Shown here in pieces: positions 22,598 through 32,524 of a DNA stretch of 64,000 nucleotides (the stretch's first letter is position 1; every line of letters starts with the position of its first letter). The notes beneath the pieces were generated by a model. That model did not search any database and was not told the DNA's origin. It was given only the letters and a program-made list of their open reading frames with translations. Position numbers and translations under genes: made by a program. Origin of the DNA: Tetracentron sinense (Eukaryota; Streptophyta; Magnoliopsida; Trochodendrales; Trochodendraceae). The DNA is taken from the NCBI GenBank assembly GCA_015143295.1, contig CM026567.1:12542416-12606415 (forward strand), given 5' to 3'.

Positions 22598-22886
22598 AAT
22601 GTTTTCATAACCAGACCGCCTATTGAACCGGCTTTGACCTGTTCGACCAGTCCGGTTCAACAGTGCCCTTTTATTAATTTTTTTTTAAAAAAAAAATTCC
22701 CCCTTTTACTGGCTGGTTCTACCGGTTTTTATCACCGGTTCTCTGGTTGAACCGGCCAGTTCTGGCGGTTCCCTTTCTGGTGTCCAGTTTTGAATCAAAT
22801 CTGGTTTTTGTGGTTTTTGGTACCATCGACCTGACCGGTTCCCGGTTTTACCAGTTCAACCAGCCGTTCCGGTTTTCAAAACACTG
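22598..22886. mobile_element. hAT-type MITE with 8-bp target duplication
   Basis: Terminal repeats CAATGTTTTCATAACC (left) and GGTTTTCAAAACACTG (right) are imperfect inverted copies. The interior is rich in ACCGGTT motifs. Flanks are GTCTGTAT (22590-22597) and GTCTGTAC (22887-22894). An 8-bp duplication and these ends fit the hAT superfamily. Confidence 0.8.
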
Positions 22887-22933
22887 GTCTGTACAGTATA
22901 GAGGTAATATATACATATATACATAGAGTGATA

Positions 22934-24443
22934 TTCCAAAAGGCGCCGCTCGTTACAAGCTGTAATAAGTGCCTTACATCCTAACGGTCAATGTATAATC
23001 CAATGGTCTTCTCTAATCACATATATATTCATCATTTTAATGAATTTTAAACATTCGCGAGCATCTCTCGTCTCGTTTTGTCTCTTTCCCTATTCTGCTG
23101 ATGCCCCTCGACATCTATCATGAGGGAACTCGAGACCCCCTTTTGCTATTGATGCTGCTCACCATTTTCCATGAGGGACCTCTTTTGCCCCTTTCGCCAT
23201 TGCACACTTGCCATACAGCACCAATTATACTCTGCAAAAAAACCAACATTCTTTGACCCCTCATCTCGGCCTTCCCAAACAACCCTATTATCATCCGGGT
23301 AAAATACAGCATCTTTCAACCCCTTTCAACCGACCAAAAAATCAGCCTTCCTTCATATGACCAAAAAATCAGCCCTTCAAACTCTCTTCCTCTCCTCCAA
23401 AAGCACACATAATAACCCCTCATCTTGTCCTACCCAAACAGCCCTTTGATCCTTTGGAAAATAAATAAGCATCTTTCAATCCCTTTCATACGACCAAAAA
23501 ACCAGCCCTTCAAGCCCTCTTCATCACGTCATCACGTCTAAAACACACAATAGCCCTCTTCCTCACGTCTAAAAACCCACAATAACCCTCTTCCTCAAGT
23601 CCAAAAACACACACAAGAAGTTAATAACCCTCTTCTTCACATCGAAAAACATAACCAATACCCCTCATTCTCTCTCTAAAAAACCCAATAGCAGACTCTA
23701 TTGTCTCTATAAAATACTTACTCCATACCCTTTTCTTAGTTTATTGATCTCAGTCATCCTCGTGACAGCAGTAGCCGCAGCAAAAGGGGATTGGGAGTTC
23801 CCTCACAGCAGTGGCAGCAAAAGGAGGGAAAGAGTTCCTTCACGGCTGCGGCAGCCAGCGGAAAAAGGGGGTCTCGAGCAGTGTTATAAATCTCGTTCTC
23901 GGGTTTTTATAGGCCAAAATTTTCCTCGAGAGATTTTCAAATCTGAATTTGTTTCGGGTATTTCTCGCCTAAATCTCAGCAATGATTAAAAATATATATT
24001 AAAATGAAAAAAAAATTGTAACAAATATCACCAAGTTATAAATTCATAAAACCAACAATATTGTGTATTTCTCACGATATTTTTAAAATCTCGGTTAAAT
24101 CTTGTGATATTTACGGGATAAAAAGAGAATTATATTTCTCACGAGATTTTTAAAATATCACAATAAAAATGGAGTTTTAAACTTTAGATATTTTTCTCAG
24201 AAGAAATTGGGTATTTCTCGGGAGATTTGTAACAGTGGTCTCGAGTTCATAGCAGCTACAGTGGCAGGGGCCTCTCATGCTAGGGTTTGGGTTTTGGAAT
24301 GAGGAAAGAACAGGGAAAGAGAGTTCTCTCGTGAATGTTTAAAACCATATGAAATTTTAAATATATGCAGTATTCTAAATAGAAGTTAGATTATGCATGG
24401 ACCGTCACTCATTACAGCTTGTAATGAGAAGCGCCATTTGGAA
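22934..24443. mobile_element. 1.5-kb non-autonomous element with terminal inverted repeats
   Basis: Left end TTCCAAAAGGCGCCGCTCG... and right end ...GAAGCGCCATTTGGAA are inverted copies over about 45 bp, including TTACAAGCTGTAAT. Flanking TA on both sides could be the target duplication. No transposase is seen. The interior has AC/CT-rich stretches with repeated phrases such as CTTTCAACCCCTTTCA. It contains a younger MITE at 23879-24237. Confidence 0.7.
23879..24237. mobile_element. hAT-type MITE with perfect 8-bp target duplication
   Basis: Ends CAGTGTTATAAATCTCG and CGGGAGATTTGTAACAGTG are inverted repeats, flanked by GTCTCGAG at 23871-23878 and 24238-24245. It is nested in the 22934-24443 element, so it inserted later. 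Confidence 0.88.
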
Positions 24444-24448
24444 TACAA

Positions 24449-24450
<2 letters not shown>

Positions 24451-24480
<30 letters not shown>
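24451..24480. repeat. AT dinucleotide microsatellite
   Basis: A run of (AT)n just right of the 1.5-kb element. The following stretch to 25146 shows no coding signal and is treated as PRP39 intron. Confidence 0.9.
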
Positions 24481-24482
<2 letters not shown>

Positions 24483-25146
24483 CCCCTGACGCTTACTGAG
24501 CTGCGTGTACCAAGGAATCCACAACACCCATCTGTGTTGCACGTGGTGACCCGAGGTGTCAGCACATCAGGAACACTACTCATAAATCACAACCTAGGTC
24601 AGCGTTGCACATGCCATTAGCGCACTCCACCAAGTAAGCCTCAGGTGTGCACTATGACAAATCTAATACGAATGTGTAAGAGTACTCCCTGAAAAGTCAA
24701 AGTAGACCAAGTACATAGAGAGAAGTTGTCACACCAAACAAAGGCGCACAATAGCCCACCTCAAGGTGAACTTATACAACTTGAGATTGCCAAGAGATCT
24801 CAAAACTCATATTTGATGTCCTCTTGTTTCAATCGCAACTATTCACACTTGCGCTTAAATGCTTACAATTAACACAAGATGCAAAAGGTGATATCTTGCA
24901 GTTGCAGTTATGGTATAACCACCATGATTTATGAAGACCAACTTACAGTCTTGGTCAAGCCAAGACTTCCAACAGCATCCATTACAAAGATACTTTCCAC
25001 ACCAGAAATATGATTTTCAATGCAAGACTGAATCAACATGTGCAGATTGTCTAACAAATAAATCAAATACAGGGAAGAAGCCTAACCCACAGATCATGTT
25101 ACAAGGTGAAAAGATGAACATAAAGACTTCTAAAAAGAGAAATCAC

Positions 25147-25314
25147 CTGTTGAAATAGTGATCGAGTTGTTGAATAGGATTCTCCAAAATCCTTGTGTAG
25201 ATAATGGCAAGGTGGCACCAATTTTGCTGTGCGTATTCATATTCTATGTATTTATCCCAAAGGGGGTAGGATAGATAATCCGTTCCAACATAAGCTAGTC
25301 CACGATCAAAAAGC
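25147..25314 (-). pseudogene. PRP39 remnant exon (HAT repeat)
   Basis: Acceptor GTTTCAG and donor AACAG|GTGATT. It encodes [20 protein letters not shown], then [20 protein letters not shown] and [15 protein letters not shown]. Open throughout and in phase with both neighbouring exons. Confidence 0.9.
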
Positions 25315-25983
25315 CTGAAACACCATAGGAATATGAAATGTCGCTATGCTATCTGTAAAATGTTAAGTTAGCCGTTACGAATGGATCCCCAAATGGGAGA
25401 TAGGAGCCACTAATGTTGGAGAAGGGAAATTTCACTCTTAACAGCATATGACACTTCCAAACTTAGGCACAAATACGCTGCATTTACCTTCCTTAAAACC
25501 CACTCTATGTCCATGATATGGAGCAGAAACAGAGGCCATTCTTAGCCCTTAATTGAAGTGATCTTCCCAGAAGCATTTTGTATATTGATGCACCCATAAT
25601 AGCCTCAGAGTGCCAAAGTTAAAGAGAGCAGTAATTCATGGAGAAATACAACATTACGATATAGACCTTCGGAGAAAAGTAAAATGGGAATGGGTACAAT
25701 GAGGCCAAAAAATGGAAATTAAAATCCTAAATGAAAATTGAAACAGCTACTGAATACAGTAGCCTCAAAATCAAGGATGTGCACATCAGAAAATAGTATT
25801 CTTAAGTGCATTCCCAACAAACCTTTCTGTCATACATGTGAGGTATCACTGTTGCAGGCATACCGAATAAAATTAGAAAGCAATAAAAAAAAACCAGCAG
25901 ATCCTCAGCACAATGGAAAACCGAGCAAGCCTGACCTCATCCTACAACACTCCGATAAACATGAATAAGTGAACAGTTATTAC

Positions 25984-26210
25984 CTTTGGATGGTATCTGG
26001 ATCTCCATATGTTGATATGGCAAACATACAGTAATGCAACCAGATGTCCACAGAATAGGTCACAGCTTCAACTGCTCATTCATACACCTCCACAAGTTTG
26101 TCGATAGAACCCAGACGTGCTTCATGATCAGCATACTTCTTCCAGTAACCATAACACAAAGGAAATTCTGCTAAAAAAGCATCATAAACTTTTCGGATTT
26201 TTAACATGTC
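25984..26210 (-). pseudogene. PRP39 remnant, most 5' exon found, with premature stop
   Basis: Acceptor TTTTGCAG, then [20 protein letters not shown] and [14 protein letters not shown], then VYE followed by TGA (26076-26078) where relatives have Arg (CGA to TGA), then [20 protein letters not shown] and donor CAAAG|GTAATA. The expected first exon, with the start codon, is not found upstream. Confidence 0.9.
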
Positions 26211-28365
26211 CTGCAAAAGAGGAAGAAATTGGTATGTTAGTACCATTGGAAACAAAAAGCTCCATGACATGATAATCCATACTTAGGTTAATTAAATAAT
26301 AAACCCACCAAGTGAATGAAAGAAGTTGGACATTAGAGAACCAACTCTGTATACAAACAATTTGTGCATACTGCTAATTAGCCAACTGAGAGAACCCAAG
26401 AACGAATTTAACCATGATGTTTTCTTGTCGGTAACTTACGAACTTATATTTGAATAAATGATTTGAATAAGTATAGAGGACAGACTTGTACATGGCATTG
26501 GAAAGACGCCTCTTTTTGTAAACATATGTATTTTGTAAATAATACAAGGTGGTTTGGTATGATGGATATTGTGATGACAGGATGGTTGTTACTTTATTGA
26601 AAGCATCTGATAAAAGTTTTAAAATTTCCACAATTTCCACGGGTAAAGTCTTCCGCTTGCGTGGTAATGACAAATGGGCGCGTGTTTCGGAACTTGATTC
26701 CCTAGGCGTGAGTTCGGGGCGTCACAAATACAATAGTTGGGCCCAAGGCCCAGATAAGAGAAATCAAAATAAAAACATAAGTGTTGGGCCACTACAACAT
26801 AAGAGAGGCCCATAACTACATTATACCCTCTTCTAAAATCTGAATTTGTGGTAGGAGAAGAGCAACCTAGCACTTGCTTAGAAAGAAGAGATAATTGAAG
26901 AAGTAGATTCGTATATTAAACTTTCATCTTTGGCTCCTTATGTGGAAAAGATGATTCTACACTGTGAATCATCTTTGTTCACAGTGAGCCTTTAATTTCT
27001 CTCAGTAGAAAAAGTTAAAATTTTAAAATTACATTGAGGTATTTATACTGTAAAAGAAGCCACACTTACGGGTGAGCCATGGACAAGACGATTAGTAGCA
27101 GGCAAGCTGAAGGAAGACCATAAATAAGTAATAAGAGAGAGCAACTCTAGCAGATATTTATGGATATGCTGCCAGAAAAAAACCAAACTGCATCAATAAT
27201 CTCTGGAATGACACAACATTCATAACGTGTACCTTCATAAGGTGTATGACAAGAGACAAGTTACCATGACTTCCAAAGTGTAACTAGCTGATGATGAACA
27301 CAAAGGTTCCAAGCTTCCAAGTTATGAACAGTTGGAGAAAGGGTTTAGAGAATTTAGGGTTTAGAGAAAAGAAAATAGAGAAGAGAGGAAAAAGCGAGAT
27401 TAGGGTAAATTGCTTAGTGAGGGAAAGAAAGCCCTACTAGCATCTTATATTAAAAGAACATGACATATATACCCTTTTACAAATATACCCTCGATATTAC
27501 ATATATCAACATGAACTCCTTCAGCCCATCTTCACACGTGCGAACAGTGTGAAAAAGATCAGGCAAAACCTGCAGACAAAAAAGGGTAAATATCTAGAAT
27601 TTCATTCAACTGTAATCAACATCCACTCAAGGTGCAGCAAATCAGAAAAGAACTTACTTCAAGTAACACAAATTCAAGATAGAATCGTAAAACTGAAACC
27701 ATTATACTTTGCACCTGCGTGCATTCACTAATAAATTAACAGGAAGGTATACTCCAAATATTATTTCATCAACACCACACATACAGATTTTATCTTGATA
27801 ACTATATGATGCATTCTCTCCAACCCATACAAAGAAATGGTATAAGCCCCGCCAAAGACCAATTTACTGGAAAAGCCATTCAAGAAACCACCCATTTGTT
27901 TGATCAAGTTAGCTAATCAAACTAATTTTCAGTCACCAGTGAGCAATCCCTCAGTTCTTGGAACCTTTCTATCCTTAGGCATGGTGTCTTCACATTTAAA
28001 TCAAATTCTGCTTGGATGAAAAGCAACTGCCCATATTTCCTAGAATGCAACAGTATGATCTTTTCAGCGAAGGAGATGTAAGTATTTTGTAACATCATAA
28101 ACTGGAAAGTTCCATTCTATGCTCAAAAGGGGTAGAACTGTTTCTCATGAGGCTGCTTTTATCACGGTGAAAGAAACTGCAATTTAATAATCAGACCATA
28201 CAAGGGAACTTAAACTTGGCAGTGTGGTTAATAGACTCACCTTCGGTAAGTATGGGACACAACTAAGGCCTATTGACTAATTAATCTTGCAAAAGAAGAA
28301 ATTGGAAATTAGAAGGCAAGTAAGTTATCTCAAGAAAGAGAAATTGTTAGTTATATAAACCATAC
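26211..28365. other. Stretch between PRP39 and TOR remnants
   Basis: No gene recognised. 26650-26880 and 27100-27540 look like decayed LTR or promoter sequence: minus strand TGTTGATATATG at 27511 leftwards, and CTAAACCCTAAATTC near 27345-27365. I could not find paired LTRs or a matching second end. Confidence 0.4.
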
Positions 28366-28890
28366 CTAAAATATGAACATAAGAGATCCATCCACCTTTT
28401 GGTGATAACTTGAAAGCGAAGGATCCCGAAGAATCCGCATAAGGGAATTGATAGCAACCTACAGTCATCGATCAACATTATATACACGCAAAAACATCAA
28501 AGTGGTGCCCTATTTCCGGTTAGATATTTACCGTAGGATAATAATCTTCGGATTGCAAAAGATGGCCAAAGGTCAGTGGGTAGTTCATCCAAAGACTGAA
28601 TGTGTTGACCTGTATCATTAGCTGCACGGGTCATTTCTCCATGTGAACGTGGCAAGCTAAGCTGATTGTGCTTATGTACATGGGGATCCAAAGCACCCAT
28701 AACTCCTAGAACCTGGTGAGAGCCAGTACAAGTTCAGCATGGACACAATCAAAATATAGTTATATCAGACCAAATTATAATAAGTACCTTCAGTACTTCT
28801 TTCCTGGTAGACAATGCCAGCTCCCCATTCAGCAATTTCAAGAGTAAACCAAGCAACTGTGGGTACTCAGTGTATGGAGCAATAACATAG
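28366..28890 (-). pseudogene. TOR: TOR kinase (HEAT-repeat region) gene fragment, three exons
   Basis: TOR is the nutrient-sensing Ser/Thr kinase. Its N-terminal half is HEAT repeats. Exons 28788-28890 (SYVIAPYTEYPQLLG, LLLKLLNGELAL), 28532-28705 (VMGALDPHVHKHNQ, NDTGQHIQSLDELP) and 28366-28458 (AINSLMRILRDPSLSSYHQK, GSLMFIF) follow TOR order with GT/AG borders. Exon 2 is frameshifted after LWPSFA, where bases are missing. Exon 3 ends in TAG where relatives have Lys. No kinase domain or other HEAT exons are present. Same strand as, and 5' of, the PRP39 exons. Confidence 0.88.
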
Positions 28891-29076
28891 CTGTCAAATG
28901 AGAAAATTCTGTTATTCAACCGAATAAACCCATCCAAAGCATCACATCCTCGTGGTATGATACAGATTTGAAGACAATAATATCAACTGTGAAAGCATCA
29001 TATTCTAGAACGATCAAAATCATTCATGTACGGATCAATTGCAATATGGCAAGATCCAAGATCATGCATACGTAAG

Positions 29077-30990
29077 TTTTTTTTCCAGATCGGTAATAAA
29101 GATAATGAGTTTCAAGGGGAAGAAAAGAATACAATAAAGTGCACTAATTAGTGAACTCAATAAAGAACAAAAAAAGGAGCACCAAGAGAGGATGGGATTT
29201 GAAAAATGCTTCCAAATAGTCCCAATAGAGGAAGAAGAGCTATCAAACACCCTTTCTTTTCTCTCATTCCATTTTCTTTTCTCTCATTCCATATAATGCA
29301 AGGGGAATCGAGAATCACAGAACCTGCAAGGAATGCTTAAGCATCTCAACAACACGAATAGACCAAAGAAGTCACTGAAGCATCCAAGAAGCACCTAGAA
29401 CATCCCCATTGGAAAATAGGTAATCCATTGGCTCTTCCTCATCAAGCACATGAGGCATCTATTAGCCATCCTCCACCCTCTAGTTTCAAGGGACCAATGT
29501 GAGGATTTTTATCCGGTGTTGTGATCCAAATGAAAAATGCAAAGTTTGAAGGACCTAGATTCCAAACAGCTCTATGAGGAGAAAATGAACCTATTCTAAT
29601 TTCCCAGGATTGGTAGAAATATCTCACCATAAATATGTGCTTACTATCACAAAGCTTACTGTCTCTAACATAAGAATTACGAATGATCTAGGGAAGGCAA
29701 TCCAAAAGCCTACTAAAGTCCTCAACACCCAGTCATTGATACACCTTCTCAACCTAGGAACCCATACCAATGAATTGTTCCTAAAGTCAAATCAGGAACT
29801 AACCTTACACTGTCTCTCCACCGCACAATGGAATACAGGTTCCCAAAGTCCTCACAGTGTTCTGCCCACACCACAAACCCTCCCAAAACCCAACATTAGG
29901 GGTGTATTCGAGCCGGGCTTGGCCCTACTTGGCTCGGCTTGAAAAATCAGCTCGAAGCTTGGCCCGAATTCGTAAAGCTTGATTCAAAGCTCAGCCCAAA
30001 TTCATAAATCTTGGCTCAAAGCTCAGCCTAGCCCAGCCCAAATTGATTCAAGCTCCAGCCGGGCTTGGCTTGGCTCGAGCTTGGTTTGAATACTTTTTTT
30101 AAAATACCAGCAAGATTGACCAACTGAGGAACCTTTACCTCACCAACTCCAAACATCTCACTTTCCGAAAGATTGATTCTAAGACCTGATACCGCCTCAA
30201 AGCATCTGAGAGGACATCTAATAAACTATATTTAATGGCTAGAGGCATCACACAAAATCAATGTGTCATCTGTAGATTGGAGGGGCAAACTTGCTGACCC
30301 AAACAACCAGTCGAGAAACCCTCAATATATCTCTCTTCTGCACTAAGGATCATTCTGCTCAAGGCCTCAATAACCATGATGAAGAGAAACGGCTAAGGAG
30401 TACCTCCTTTCTCAAACCCCTAAAACTTCTAAAATTGCCAACTAGAGATCCATCCACCAAAATTGATAAAGTGAGCAACTGAAAGCATGCTTTCATCCAC
30501 CCTCCTTATCTTAATCCAAACCCATCCTTCTAAGCATATAACTGAGGAATTCCCAATTCACACGATCATAAGCTTTCTGTAAATCAAATTTACACCGAAC
30601 CCCAGTTTTGCCACTTCTCAATCTCTCACCTAGGCACTTGTTAGCGATAAGAACACCATCGAGGATTTGCCTACCACTCACAAAAGTGCCTTATAGGGGG
30701 AGATAATAATTTTCATTATCGACTTTAGTCAGGAAAATCTTTGCTATAAATTTGTATACACAGCCCACCCACCAGACTAATAGGTATGGTCTCTGAGATT
30801 CTATGCACCTCCAATCTTAGAAATGAGACCAATAAATTTGCTACTCAAGAGGGATGTTGGCTCATGAAAATTCAAACATGTGAATTGAGCACTATTAAAA
30901 TTACTATCCACTAGATTATTACATCCTACAAAATCCAAAAAACTAGACATTTTCTTATTCCTTCCAAATCCACATCTTCTTGTACGAAAA
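29077..30990 (-). mobile_element. Decayed L1-type LINE with internal deletion
   Basis: On the minus strand: an endonuclease-end segment (MSSFLDFVGCNNLVDSN, about 30930), then directly RT (SGRQILDGVLIANKCLGERL and FDLQKAYDRVNWEFL near 30560-30690, DDTLILCD near 30270), then the zf-RVT region (29440-29640), the C-terminus (VFDSSSSSIGTIWKHFSNPI, about 29190) and a short A tail (minus strand, 29077-29084). The sequence between endonuclease and RT is missing and many stops occur. A GGCTCGAGC-rich repeat interrupts it at 29899-30093. Confidence 0.85.
29899..30093. repeat. GGCTCGAGC-rich dispersed repeat inserted in the LINE
   Basis: Starts GGGGTGTATTCGAGCC and ends GGCTCGAGCTTGGTTTGAATAC, an imperfect inverted repeat, with alternating GCTCGGCTTG and AGCTCAGCCC in between. 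It interrupts the LINE between RT and the zinc-binding region. Similar GGGTTGG-rich repeats lie at 16176-16310 and 61845-62262. Confidence 0.55.
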
Positions 30991-31051
30991 ACGGTGTAGT
31001 CAAAGTGTCTAAGTGATAGCTAGGCATGGCAATGCCCGGGCAACAAAAATT

Positions 31052-31052
<1 letters not shown>

Positions 31053-31096
<44 letters not shown>
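31053..31096. repeat. Compound AC/AT microsatellite
   Basis: (AC)n followed by (AT)n. The following stretch to about 31680 is made of loose repeats of ACAGATTCACAGAATAAAAT. No coding signal is seen to 32520. Confidence 0.9.
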
Positions 31097-32524
31097 ATTG
31101 CATATATAATAATTTTTTACCGGTAAATAAGAACTATATTAAGAGCATAGTGATAGGACTCCATAACAATACCCAATGGTAGGACTCCATATCGCCACAC
31201 AGGATCATGAAATATTAATATAATATGTATACATATTAAAATCATAAACTATTATGACAGGACTGTATATAATATTAATATTACGTAAAGCATTCTGTAA
31301 TACACAATGGATTACAGAATACATACAGCTTTCTGTAACTACTGAAATACATCAACCATTCTGTAATGCAATCATGGAACATAAAGTTACAATAATACAC
31401 TTGCAGGATAAAATCACATTGTATACCAATTACAGATTTACAAAATGAAAAATAACAAATATACAGAATATTCAAATTGCCTAGAGAATAAAATCACAAA
31501 TTTACAAAATATTCACAGATACTTGGAAAAACTACAGTAACTATAGTTACAGATTCACAGAGAATAAAATCACAGAATAAAAAAGTTACAGATTCACAGA
31601 ATACGAATTACAGATTGACAGAGAATAAAATTAGGGTACATAATTATATTTACATGATTTACAAAATAAAATCACAGATTCAAATTCTCCAATTTGCACT
31701 CCTTTATTGCATATCTGATATTTTCTTTTGGGAAAAGTGGATATCATTGTGGAGCATAAGACTTAAACACATCTCAATAGTAAAAGGACCTACAAGGAAT
31801 CATTGATGCTTGTTTACATGAAAAGTCACCTCTATCAAAAATTCAAATGGCATGCCTTCCATCCATTAACGAACAATTAGATATAAAGATTCAAAGAGAT
31901 ACAGTGAATCATAGAGAAGATATAAAACCAAGTAAGACGATAAATATAAAAGAAATTAGGGTGACCAAAATGAAGATTGAGATGAAATTGAATATAAAAT
32001 CAAAATTATTAATTGATAGAACAGTTGGAATATTGAGTTGATGAGATGGTTTCCATACTTTTTCGAACTTGTGTAAGCTATAGAGTTGATGATCATTTTC
32101 CTAGTTGAAAAGTTCTTCGAAGTCGTTTCTTAAGTTGGATGCTTGGTTTGCATACAAAGCAAACCCAGCTATTTTATGGCATTAATTTGTTCTTATTTAG
32201 TGATGGAACAGACAAAATATGGTGTTATAACATGGATGATACAAGATTTTTAGAGATATGTATTTCTTTTTTCAGATATCTAACATTTTATTTCTCAAAT
32301 ATGGAAGAAATTTATCAAATCCAATGAGTTGAGTTTACGGATTGTTTCAAAATTACCCCTCTTTTATGGTCCAGTTGGACTTTGAAACATGGCTTGCACT
32401 GTTCTACATACCGATGATATTTCGATGATATGGGGTCGATATATCAATATCGCACCTCTTCGACGCATCTACATAGCGTAATGAAAAAAAATACCCAATA
32501 TCGCATGATATATCATTATATAAT

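Larger units (their letters stand above)
15239..26210 (-). pseudogene. PRP39: PRP39 (U1 snRNP-associated splicing factor) pseudogene, at least seven exons kept
   Basis: PRP39 is a HAT-repeat protein of the U1 snRNP that helps 5' splice-site recognition in the nucleus. Seven exons on the minus strand match it in the right order, with canonical GT/AG borders and matching codon phases: 25984-26210, 25147-25314, 21776-22139, 21150-21293, 18031-18314, 16505-16618, 15239-15346. The N-terminal exon(s) and the middle HAT-repeat exons (between the segments coded at 21150 and 18314) were not found. In-frame stops occur in three exons, and the exon at 18031-18314 is also frameshifted. Kept introns mean a DNA-level copy, not a retrocopy. 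Introns hold SINE, LINE and MITE insertions. Confidence 0.85.

Noticed and set aside
27340-27420. Telomere-like CTAAACCCTAAA motif on minus
   Set aside because: Only one or two loose units in a purine-rich context. Such motifs (telo-boxes) are common in plant promoters and 5' UTRs, so this is not an interstitial telomere array.
27060-27512. Solo copia LTR suggested by TGTTGATATATG on minus
   Set aside because: No matching 3' end or 5-bp duplication could be found, so it is kept only as a remark in the region entry.
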